DNA of 64,000 bases from Leptolyngbya sp. SIOISBB (GTDB lineage Bacteria > Cyanobacteriota > Cyanobacteriia > Phormidesmidales > Phormidesmidaceae): NCBI GenBank assembly GCA_010671905.1, contig JAAHII010000001.1, positions 4,526,001-4,590,000 on the forward strand, read 5' to 3'. Positions within the stretch are counted from its first letter, which is position 1. The number at the start of each line of letters is the position of its first letter. The notes beneath the pieces were generated by a model, which did no database searches, was not told the origin of the DNA, and was given only the letters and a program-made list of their open reading frames with translations. Made by a program: the position numbers and the translations under genes. Shown here one piece after another: positions 1-8,339 of this stretch.

Positions 1-1201
1 CCGCATCGCACCCTTCCAGCACAACTTTTCCCCCATCGACCATGTAGCGGGAAAAACTCAGCCCATGACGATGGAACGCTGCCAATTCAGACGTTTTATA
101 GGCGATTTCGCCAAATCCATAAAAGGGTTCTCTATCTTTCTTGCCTGCTACACCATGGCCAATGACTGAAATACTTCGGACAAAGCCGGGGTGATTGTCT
201 GGAACTAAAAAGGCTTCTTTCCCGTCATCCCAAGCCTGCTTGCGTTGCTGGGGCACGACGTTATTGAAATATGCATAAAGTTGCAAAATGTGATGGATGT
301 CTTCGATGCGTCGAATCGGCGCGACGACATCGGCTGTGCCTTTGGCATAGCGGCTCTCGGCGATCGCTTTAGACGTCGCAGCAGCCGGATCGTCCGGATC
401 GCCACTGTAAAACGTCACATCAATGGCTGAGGGCGTCGTTCCTGTAGAAGGGGCAGCGAATTCAGGCGCTTTAGTCGGCGGCGCACATTGGAGGGTTCGG
501 GAAAGGGGTGACAACTGCTGCTGCATCACATGGGTCAACTCGTGGGCCAATAGCTTTTGCCCGCCTGGACTACCCGGCTGATATTCTCCCTGCTTGAAAT
601 AAATATCTTGCCCAGTGGTAAAGGCACGGGCGTTAAGAGAGCGGTTTAGCTGATCAGCCTGGCTATCGGCATGGACTCTGACCTGGCTAAAGTCATTGCC
701 AAAAGCCTGTTCCATTGAGTTGCGAGCAGCGCGATCAAGGGGTTGCCCACCGCCGTGAGTCTGCTGAATCTTATGAATTGTCTGCGAGGCAGCGATGGTT
801 GGCCCCTCTCCCTGGCGCATCACAAGTGGCGTAACGCGGGAGGCGATCGCGGTGCTTTGCGGCTGCATCAGAGTGGATTGAGGCGCGGCTATCTGACTCA
901 CAACCTGATCGGCAACGCGTTCGCGAAGCGTCTCTGAAAGAGAATCGGCTTCCTGCTCGTAGGCATCATGGGGCTGACCGATGGTGAGTCGCAGCTGTAA
1001 GGGAACTTGCCCTGGCGGTGTTTTGGCCTGAGCCCCGTCCTCTGGTTCCGACTGTCGTTCCGGTTCTGCCAGCCGCTGTATCGTTTCTGAATGGGGCTTT
1101 GGGAAAAAGGACGATCGCGTTCTGCTCGCACCCGCCTTAGTAAAAAAGAGGCGACTGTTGGAGGACTTCGAGGATGGAGCCCGCAGGTGAGAGTGGAACA
1201 T
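1..1201 (-). CDS. DUF4157 (eCIS-associated core domain) protein, 3' end outside window
   Basis: Open for 400 codons from ATG at 1199-1201 to the window edge, so it is incomplete at its C-terminus. The N-terminus (about residues 1-45) is basic and Ser-rich with two Phe-Phe pairs (LFF near 19, SFF near 32), then IQRLAEPE. The DUF4157 domain spans about 160-232 and ends in the zinc-protease-like motif HELTHVMQQ (HELTH at 220-224). The region after 232 has no family I recognise. It starts two bases after the stop of the neighbouring DUF4157-metzincin gene and is clearly paralogous to it (same N-terminal motif, same domain). DUF4157 genes are a known hallmark of eCIS loci and often carry a variable C-terminal cargo or toxin domain, so the unseen C-terminus is the part that would tell its job. 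Family call strong; role inferred. Confidence 0.85.
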   Translation of the reverse strand, partial: MFHSHLRAPSSKSSNSRLFFTKAGASRTRSSFFPKPHSETIQRLAEPERQSEPEDGAQAKTPPGQVPLQLRLTIGQPHDAYEQEADSLSETLRERVADQVVSQIAAPQSTLMQPQSTAIASRVTPLVMRQGEGPTIAASQTIHKIQQTHGGGQPLDRAARNSMEQAFGNDFSQVRVHADSQADQLNRSLNARAFTTGQDIYFKQGEYQPGSPGGQKLLAHELTHVMQQQLSPLSRTLQCAPPTKAPEFAAPSTGTTPSAIDVTFYSGDPDDPAAATSKAIAESRYAKGTADVVAPIRRIEDIHHILQLYAYFNNVVPQQRKQAWDDGKEAFLVPDNHPGFVRSISVIGHGVAGKKDREPFYGFGEIAYKTSELAAFHRHGLSFSRYMVDGGKVVLEGCDA

Positions 1202-1203
1202 AG

Positions 1204-2676
1204 CTAAGTCGTGATGTGGTAATGGCAAAAGCGATCGTAATGATTTTGCACCGCCCTCAACCACTGCTCGAAATAGAATGGTCTCAGTCCCATTCCTTGT
1301 CCCAGCAAGTCCGTCGGGCCATGTACAGTGCGGCCATGCTCGTCTGTGCCCGTATGGCTATATTCATCAGCTCCGGGGCTAAGTCTTGAGGATGAGAACA
1401 GTCCCCCCTCTAAATTATGGCCAGGATGATTTAAGCCCAAGAAATGGCCAAATTCATGCACTGAGGGAATCTGTGTGCCGGTATTGGTATTATCGGCCTC
1501 ATCTAGAGTGGCATAGCCAAATGTAGTGTTGGCGCTAGAACGCAGGAAAGCGCCGCCGGGGTTCGCCCTCACAGTGGCTTCCAAATCTTCGGATGAACTC
1601 CATTCGCCATCGGGAACAAACGTAATTCTGACTGCCGGTTCAAAGCCAGTGCCATGGCACGGACAGCTAGATCGGTTGGTTAGCGGTTTAATCCGAAAGG
1701 CAGAGTTGTTAAAGGCTTGCTCGATGACTCGTTTGAAATCATTCCGGAAGGTATTTTTCCGGGCGGTAGTCCAGCCATGACCGTTGTGGTCTTCAAATAA
1801 GAGCTGTACCTTAAACGTGAGGGTGACCTTACAAGCGCGGGTATTAAAGGATGTGGTCTTGCGCTGCACCATATCAGCGGGAGAGCGAGAAATGTCATGG
1901 GATAGCGGGTGCTGATGCCCTGCTTGTTGGATGGTGTGAACCAGCTCATGGGCCAATAATTTTTGCCCGGTCTGGCTACCGGGTTGATATTCTCCCTGCC
2001 GAAAGTAAATATCTTGCCCCGTGGTAAACGCTCGGGCACTTAGGGACTGGTTGAGCTGATGGGCATTGCTGTCGGCATGCACTCTCACATGACTGAAGTC
2101 AGCGCCAAACGCCTGCTCCATCGAGTTGCGGGTAATGCGATCAAGAGACTGTCCCTGGCCCCGCGTTTGTTGAATCTGCTGCGCAGTTTGAGGCGACGTG
2201 GTAGCTTTGCCCTCTCCTTGACGCATGACCAAAGGCGTAATGCGAGGGGGCGTTGCGAGGCGCTGTGGCTGTACCCTTGGGGACTGGGGTGCAGCCATCT
2301 GACTCACCACCTGATCGGCTACGCGATCGGCTTCTTGTTCATACTGATCACCGGGTTGACCCACCGTCAGCTTCGTTTGCAGAGTGGATTGGGGTTGTTC
2401 TTGTTCACAAGCGGCACACTTGCGTTGAACCGCCATTTCTGGCAGCGCTTGTGTTTGAGCAACCTCCTCTTCCTCCTCTGTCATGGTCTGCACAGCACTG
2501 TCTGCTGCCTGCATTTGGATTTGCGGATCTTCTTCCTCAGGCATTTGGGTGGGTTCTGCCATCCGTTGCACCGTGGGGAAAAATGCCTGGGTGTTTTTTG
2601 TGGCGGCCCCCTGTTTGAAAAAAGGCTGTTTCGACGAAGGTTTGGACGAGGGACGGCGGGCGTGGGTACGGTTCAT
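1204..2676 (-). CDS. DUF4157 protein with C-terminal metzincin-type zinc protease domain (putative eCIS cargo)
   Basis: 490 aa. The order is: a basic Ser/Pro-rich N-terminus with PFF and AFF motifs (residues about 18-35), an acidic Glu-rich and Gln-rich linker with a CAAC pair, DUF4157 with AHELVHTIQQ (HELVH at 243-247), and a C-terminal domain whose motif HEFGHFLGLNHPGH (407-420) is the three-histidine zinc site HExxHxxGxxH of metzincins. A Met in LLGQGMGLRP downstream could be the Met-turn. No signal peptide is seen. The gene is the penultimate one visible in the eCIS operon, 48 bp after the 298-aa gene and 2 bp before its DUF4157 paralogue. By analogy with other eCIS, DUF4157 fusions are candidate payloads; here the payload would be a protease. 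The domain reading is direct; export through the eCIS is inference. Confidence 0.88.
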   Translation of the reverse strand: MNRTHARRPSSKPSSKQPFFKQGAATKNTQAFFPTVQRMAEPTQMPEEEDPQIQMQAADSAVQTMTEEEEEVAQTQALPEMAVQRKCAACEQEQPQSTLQTKLTVGQPGDQYEQEADRVADQVVSQMAAPQSPRVQPQRLATPPRITPLVMRQGEGKATTSPQTAQQIQQTRGQGQSLDRITRNSMEQAFGADFSHVRVHADSNAHQLNQSLSARAFTTGQDIYFRQGEYQPGSQTGQKLLAHELVHTIQQAGHQHPLSHDISRSPADMVQRKTTSFNTRACKVTLTFKVQLLFEDHNGHGWTTARKNTFRNDFKRVIEQAFNNSAFRIKPLTNRSSCPCHGTGFEPAVRITFVPDGEWSSSEDLEATVRANPGGAFLRSSANTTFGYATLDEADNTNTGTQIPSVHEFGHFLGLNHPGHNLEGGLFSSSRLSPGADEYSHTGTDEHGRTVHGPTDLLGQGMGLRPFYFEQWLRAVQNHYDRFCHYHITT

Positions 2677-2724
2677 AGCGGCCTTAAAGTTAGGGGACTT
2701 TAGTGTTGTTGCTCTGTGGCATGG

Positions 2725-3621
2725 CTAAAAGATATGGGCGAGTTTAGGGAACAGTTTGTACAGGTCGGCAGATAGCATGACTTGAAATCCGGGGCCAGTG
2801 TGCAATGGGGGGAGTCCCGGCACGCTCTGCATCAAAGTGCTGGGGGGCGCTAAGGGATCGGCCCCCGGAATCAGCAGCGGATAGGGACTGATTTTGGTAA
2901 AGCTCTTACCTTCGGCTTTCAGGCCGCCACCGAGAAATTCCAGACCAAATTTGCCGCCGGTTAGCGACAGGCCCTGGCCAGGAGTGTAGGCGGTGTCTAG
3001 CCCAAATTTTGCGCCCGATAAGGGAAAGTTAGGATAGCGATCGCGCAACAGCCCCAAATAGGGATTCAAGGTAAACTCCCCGGAGAAGCCATACTGCGAT
3101 TCTCCAGGTTTGGGCAGCTTGTACTTAAAGCCCTCCACAGGAGAATAGGGCAGCCATCCCAACGGCGTACCAATGTTCGCCCCTGACAGTAGCTCGCGCA
3201 TCTCCGGGTTGAGGGCAAACACCAGTCCCGCCAAGGCCAGGTTGACGCCCCCAAAGGTAATCAAGGCGGCTTTTTCCTCACTGGGTCGCTCTTCCCAGAG
3301 ATTTTGTTTCAGCAGACTCAACCGAGGTTTATACCAGGCCTTAAATTTGGGCTCCTTCAGCAAGCGGGCTCCGGTAATTTTTAACCCTTCCACCAGGGGA
3401 TCTTTCTCTGCTTTTTTCGCTGATGACTCCTGAGCAGTGTCCTTTTCCGCTGTGTCTTGTCGCTGAATGATCGGCGTCGCAGCAGTGGCTAACTGCACGT
3501 GGGGAGCTGCCGCCTGGAAGAAGGGGGGCGTAGTGGCGGGGCGATCTCGCCTTGCCAGATAAAACATCGGTCGCTGAATGGCTGGGTGGGTCGGTTCCCG
3601 TTTCAATTTTTGAGTTTTCAT
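2725..3621 (-). CDS. eCIS-locus protein of unknown function with PFF motif and one hydrophobic segment
   Basis: 298 aa from ATG at 3619-3621 (MKTQKLKREPTHP); a GTG at 3675 would add 18 residues but looks less likely. The basic N-terminus carries IQRPMFYLARR and TPPFFQAAAP, then IIQRQ, resembling the N-termini of the two DUF4157 proteins that follow. A low-charge helix (ITFGGVNLALAGLVFALN, about residues 121-138) could be a membrane or buried segment. The C-terminal half is Gly/Leu/Phe-rich with repeated short strands (KFGLDTAYTPG, KFGLEFLGGG, YGFSGEFTLNPYLG), the pattern of a beta-sheet protein. I do not recognise the family. Its position and shared N-terminal motif suggest a cargo or accessory protein of the eCIS; a pore or barrel-like effector is possible but unproven. 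Confidence 0.7.
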   Translation of the reverse strand: MKTQKLKREPTHPAIQRPMFYLARRDRPATTPPFFQAAAPHVQLATAATPIIQRQDTAEKDTAQESSAKKAEKDPLVEGLKITGARLLKEPKFKAWYKPRLSLLKQNLWEERPSEEKAALITFGGVNLALAGLVFALNPEMRELLSGANIGTPLGWLPYSPVEGFKYKLPKPGESQYGFSGEFTLNPYLGLLRDRYPNFPLSGAKFGLDTAYTPGQGLSLTGGKFGLEFLGGGLKAEGKSFTKISPYPLLIPGADPLAPPSTLMQSVPGLPPLHTGPGFQVMLSADLYKLFPKLAHIF

Positions 3622-3757
3622 GGGTTCACTGGGGCCAGTTTGTGGTTGGCGATCGCGATGGCATGGGCCGGGCACCTCCGACTGTGCTGGCTCTGGCTGG
3701 TCAGCCCAGTCGGCACTGTAGCGCTGCTGGTCAACAGAGCTACAGTGCTAGAAACCG

Positions 3758-6470
3758 TTATCGAGTTCCCAGGAAAGTCCTCCCAGTAATGAGCCGTCGC
3801 CAGTCTCTAAATCGGCAGAACCAACCTCGACAAGGGGGTTCAACCGAGAGGCCCCCAAACTGACTGAGGGCACCCCGATACACCTCGTCGCAGGACAACC
3901 GCACTGAAATTTTAGAATTAGACTTCACCCCGACCAGTGTCATGGTGTAGTTACCCTCACCGTTATCCTGAATCTTGGTCTGCTCCGGCCCCCGAATCTC
4001 AATCCAGTCGGCCTTGCCGCTACCCAGCAAGCGTTTCTGGGTTTTGGTCTTGACCACTGGTTGCCAGCTGATAGTAGCGACGCCGTCGGCATCAAACTTT
4101 GTGCGAATTTTGGAAGCCTCTAGATCAAGTTCCCCAAGCTGGGATTTGCCAAATTGACAGACTGTTCCTTGATAAACTTCCTGGCCTAGTATGCTGATGG
4201 CAATTTTAGACTCCGGTCTGATATCGCCAAAGGTAATGACATAGCTGCCATCTTGCCGATCTTCAATCTCAACTTCTTGAGAGCCCTCAATTTGAATGGC
4301 CGCAGCATTAGCCGGCCCCACGAAGCGGCCATAGGTCGTGATGGGTTTCAAGATGAGTTGCGGATGTCCGTTGGCATCAATTGAACTGCCGATAGCAGAA
4401 GCCTCTGGGTCGATCTCCCCAAAGCGGACATAAGTACTTTCAAACAGCAGCCGTTGGATGCGCGTGTTGAGAACGGGATCCTGCGCAAAAATTTGATAGA
4501 CGATTTGGTACTCTCCAGAGATGTCATCTAGAGGCAACGCCCCTTCGTAGTGGCCGTCCTTATCTGGATCGGTCAGTTCGATACGGGTGTCTTGGAAGCC
4601 CAACTGCTTCACAAATTCTGGATCTTTTGCGAGTAGGTAGAGGTATTTTTGATAGCCAGGCGAGTTCGGATCTTGTTTGTCCTGATTGGGCTCAACGATG
4701 GTCGGGTTGCGCGCCAGGCGATCGCCCAAATCATCGCCAGGGGTTAGCACATGGGCATAAACCGTTGCCCCCGTTAGCGGCTTGTGGCGCCAAAAGAGAT
4801 CAACCGCCGGTTGAATTGCCCCAAACACCTGCCGAGACGTTGGCTCTAGGCCCCATTCTGCATGCAAGCGAGAATCATCAGCGATGGGGATGATCTGATA
4901 ATCGAAGTCCTTAACTCGGGTCGGCTTCGTCAGCTTGATACTATAGCTGCCGTCAGAAGCAATCTGATCGAGGATGCCCTGGTTGTCATCTCGCAGCGTG
5001 AAGTCAGTTTTGAGCACGGCCTGGCTGGCGTAACTCCCGGCTGACTGGAGCTGGAAATACTGAGTGATATCGGTGCCGTCTTTGTAAATACGCACGCCAT
5101 CTAATACAGCTCTCATCTCAGGCCGCTCAAACTTGCGGCTAAAGCTGAGGTGGATCATCAATAGCGGTAAATTTTGGTTGATATCAAACTTCGGGAGCTT
5201 AACGATTTCAGAGCCTAAGGTGCCGGCATAAGAGGCCACAATCAGAGGGCTATTGCTAGAAAGGGCATCAATGCCAGCCTGAATAAACGCCCCAGGAATG
5301 CCATCGGCAATGGCGATGCCTTCGGGCGTGCCATCCGGAATGAAGTAATCGGTGCCATTGGTGGTGACGATCGCATGACCATCATGAGTCGTTGCTAAAT
5401 TGCTTAAAACATCTAAGTATTCACTATCTGGACTCATGATCCCAATGGTCGAAATGCTGACGTCAGTGGGGATGGCTTCGTAGTTGGTGGCCCCGGCTTG
5501 GTTGGCACTACTGGTGTCACTCAGTCCCAGCCCGTCATCGGTGACAAAGCGAGAGCGGTTTTGCTCCCCGTCAGTAAACAACACAATGGCCCTGGTTCGA
5601 GCAGGATCCGTCAGTTGGTTAAGGCTATCTTCCAGCCCATCACCAATCGAGGTCCAGCCTCCCGGCGATTGGGCACCGAGCTCAGTCTGCACTGCGGTTA
5701 ACAAGCCGCTGTCGATCGGCTGTAACGCCGAAAACGATGGGTCCGCTGGTGTGACGACGTTGCCATTAAACAACGTCAGCCCAAACTGGCTATCGGCAGG
5801 GGCCGGGGATAGGTCTGGCCCCGTATTACCGGTTGTCAAGAGATTAACGAACCCGACCACTCCTGATTCCAACGCTTCCCACCGAGTCAGGGGTCGGATT
5901 AAGGGCATCATTGCTGGGGTCGTCCATGCTACCAGAACGATCCAGAACAAAGCCGATATCAAACGGTTCCTGAACCGCATTGATATTGACGTGGTATTCG
6001 CGCGAACAACTGTCTGTCCCGTCAAAATCTGATGCCTGGTATTCAAACGTATACTCCGCTTCACCCATCGGCGTCCCCTCGACATCAACGGGATCCCCAG
6101 ATAGACCAGCTGGTGCCTGAAACTCATTCCCGGAGATGGCGGTGCCTGGGGTCGTGACCAGAATGCCGTTGCAGTCCATCTGTCGACTATCGATCGCAGT
6201 GCAGCTCCCGATATTCGTCCGCTGCCAGACGGCTTCACTCAGACTGCCGACCGCAAAAATGTCTTCGGAGTCTACGGGCAAAGTGACCCCCTCGGTTAGG
6301 CCAGAACCGCCTAACGTGTGGGTATCATTGCCCGAGCAAGCTGCGTTTACATTAATGTTTGCCGCTAATGCATTGTCTGTAAACAAGAGAAAAGCCAGGG
6401 CGATCGCCCATATACAGCTATACAGATAGCGGCTTATCCGCAAAAACGGAAATATTAGTGGTTGCTTCAT
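3758..6470 (-). pseudogene. Secreted von Willebrand factor A (VWA) domain protein, frameshifted
   Basis: Two overlapping reading frames make one protein of about 900 aa. The first frame (6470 down to about 5890) starts MKQPLIFPF with a Sec signal peptide (IWAIALAFLLFTDNALA), a beta-rich segment, and the MIDAS start FVLDRSGSM (residues 177-182), then stops early. The second frame continues the VWA fold (TRWEALESGVVGFVNLL, the MIDAS Thr/Asp region, IVLFTDGEQN, VSISTIGIMSP) and adds several beta-rich modules, two of which share the pattern SKIAISILGQEVYQG / SKISVRLSCDEVYRG. Dropping one C from the C4 run (GGGG on the plus strand at 5890-5893) joins the frames as NPTLTRWEALESG. The gene lies inside the eCIS operon after the tape-measure gene. 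VWA proteins bind metal and often mediate adhesion; here the signal peptide predicts an envelope or surface location. It may be a pseudogene or a sequence error. Confidence 0.8.
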
Positions 6471-6599
6471 GGTTCTAATCTCGCTAGGTAAATAAGTATT
6501 GAGAGTTGGTGTGGTGATGCTGGCAGCACCCAGATCGGGGGAGAGGTATCAAGTCTGGAATGGCATCGACTGAAGTTAGTCTGGTGACTGCCTCCGGCC

Positions 6600-8318
6600 T
6601 CAGTTGAGCCAGCTGACATATAAGAAGTCAGTCATCCAGGGCAAGCGAATGACGCCGAGTCCCCAGGGCAATCGGTTCAGCAGCACGTCTTGGGCCTGGC
6701 GCTCGATGGTGAGTCGCCAGCCGTCATCCACCCGCGTCAGTTTGCCGTCGCGCCAGAAAAAAGCTTCGCGTAGCCAGTCAGCGGAGCTACTGTGGAGGGC
6801 GCTCCAGTGTCTCAGTACGGCAGCCATCAGTTCATCGCAGGCAGCCCGTTCCGCCACGGTCAACTCGTCGGGGGGCAAGGGTTCCGCCCAAGGCCAGTTC
6901 ACCAACAATTTGGGGAGCAGCAGCTCATATTCCGGCACGGAGCGATCGCCAAAGGTCAGATAGGTCAGCAGCGCCACAGCCCGACGCTGAGCGATCACAT
7001 TGCCAAACTGCCGATCGCACAGCAAGTCCAGACTGTTGAACAGTTCCTGTAAAAACGGATGCAGGATGACCATGCCCGCCGCATCGACGTACACATCTTC
7101 CTCCACGTCTGGAGCAGACTGGGTGAAAGGCGCGATCGCCTCTGCCGGTTGGGATATAAGGCTGCTGATATCCTCTGGTGCCGAGGTCTTAGCGAGCGGC
7201 TGGGGAGTCTCGCTCAATGGCCAGGGCGGAACCGGATCAGAGCGCTCTGCCAGGGGCATAGCGTCAGGAGCGATCGCGGCACCCTCCTCCAAGGCAGCGG
7301 CCTCTTCGGCCGTCAGCGGTGATCGCGGCGGATTTCCGGGCGTGGAGAGATTCTGAGGTTCAGCCGGTGAGGGCTGATTCGACATCGACGCCGCCTCGGA
7401 CAATGCCCCTGGAGTGCGATCGCGGTTGTCTGACGACGACCCATCAGCCGGAGCAGGGGTTGGGGAGCCCGTCTGCATAGCTTGGTTCAGCCAGCTTTGC
7501 CAAGGCGCGGGCAAGGCTGGTAAGTCAGGGGGAAAAGCTGGTTGACGGCGATCGCGGGAACGCGGCGCTGGGATGTCAACATCACGTCCCCAGAGCTGCT
7601 GCTGGGCCACCAGTAGTTGACGGATGAGCGTGACCCCAGTGGCAGTCGTCTGAACTGGCGCGTGGGCCAACACAATCGACCAAAATCTTTCGCGCCACCG
7701 GGCTTGAGTATCAGAAGACCCAGCCGCTGAGCTGAACTGTTGCTGGAGGCGAGCCGTCTCGGGAAGCTGACTGTACCGCTGCAGCATCGTTTGCAGAAAG
7801 TCGTCGCTGACGGTGTAAATCAGCCGTTGGCGGACACGGCGATCGCGCTGCACTTGGTCGAGCAAGGTTTGCCATTGGGGATACGTGAGGGTGTTGGGCA
7901 ACGCTTCTACCCAGTTGGCGATGGATTGACTACCCCACCAGGGCAGTCGTCCCTGCTGACAAAAGTATAAAAATTGTTCAAACAGGCCGTCTGCCGCTGG
8001 GGTGGAGCTGGCGGTCGGAGAGGCCGCCCTGGATGTTTGTAGCGCTTGACCTAATTGACGTTCTAGCTGTTCTGCCAAGCGCCGCTGGAACTGTTCTGAC
8101 CAATCCGCGCCTCGCAAAGTCCCCAAATCCAGCTCCAGCCGTTCGAGGCGCACGCGCTGTTGGGGGCCAGCCAGTTGATCAAACACCGCTGCCATGGCGG
8201 TCAAGCCTTGATTTTGCAAAACCTGGACAGCTTGCTGCTGGAGTTTGCCGACCGGGGCGGCAGGGCCAAAGTCCAGCTCTAAAATCTGGCGCATAATCCG
8301 ATGGGTGTTTTCAGACAT
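6600..8318 (-). CDS. Contractile injection system tape-measure protein (Afp14-like)
   Basis: 572 aa beginning MSENTHRIMRQILELDFG, the typical opening of the CIS tape-measure (CIS_TMP) family, followed by a coiled, Gln/Leu-rich N-terminal half (QQQAVQVLQNQG, LERLELDLGTL), a Pro/Ser/Ala-rich spacer (about residues 270-400) and the family's C-terminal domain (GMVILHPFLQELFNSL, RAVALLTYLTFG, PEYELLLPKLLVNWP, SADWLREAFFWRDG, ERQAQDVLLNRLPWGLGVIRLPWM, LYVSW). In Afp/PVC systems this protein sets the length of the tube during assembly. It directly follows the second baseplate gene (21 bp), the usual Afp12-13-14 neighbourhood. The domain match is strong; length control in this organism is inferred from the family. 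Confidence 0.92.
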   Translation of the reverse strand: MSENTHRIMRQILELDFGPAAPVGKLQQQAVQVLQNQGLTAMAAVFDQLAGPQQRVRLERLELDLGTLRGADWSEQFQRRLAEQLERQLGQALQTSRAASPTASSTPAADGLFEQFLYFCQQGRLPWWGSQSIANWVEALPNTLTYPQWQTLLDQVQRDRRVRQRLIYTVSDDFLQTMLQRYSQLPETARLQQQFSSAAGSSDTQARWRERFWSIVLAHAPVQTTATGVTLIRQLLVAQQQLWGRDVDIPAPRSRDRRQPAFPPDLPALPAPWQSWLNQAMQTGSPTPAPADGSSSDNRDRTPGALSEAASMSNQPSPAEPQNLSTPGNPPRSPLTAEEAAALEEGAAIAPDAMPLAERSDPVPPWPLSETPQPLAKTSAPEDISSLISQPAEAIAPFTQSAPDVEEDVYVDAAGMVILHPFLQELFNSLDLLCDRQFGNVIAQRRAVALLTYLTFGDRSVPEYELLLPKLLVNWPWAEPLPPDELTVAERAACDELMAAVLRHWSALHSSSADWLREAFFWRDGKLTRVDDGWRLTIERQAQDVLLNRLPWGLGVIRLPWMTDFLYVSWLN

Positions 8319-8339
8319 GGGGGCACTGGAGACTAAAGG

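Noticed and set aside
898-1131. 77-aa open frame on the minus strand
   Set aside because: It is in a different frame from the DUF4157 gene, which is open and family-like over the same bases.
2059-2703. 214-aa open frame on the plus strand
   Set aside because: Lies wholly antisense to the DUF4157-metzincin gene; no family features, composition of a shadow frame.
5484-6032. 182-aa plus-strand open frame over the VWA gene
   Set aside because: Antisense shadow of a gene with clear VWA motifs.
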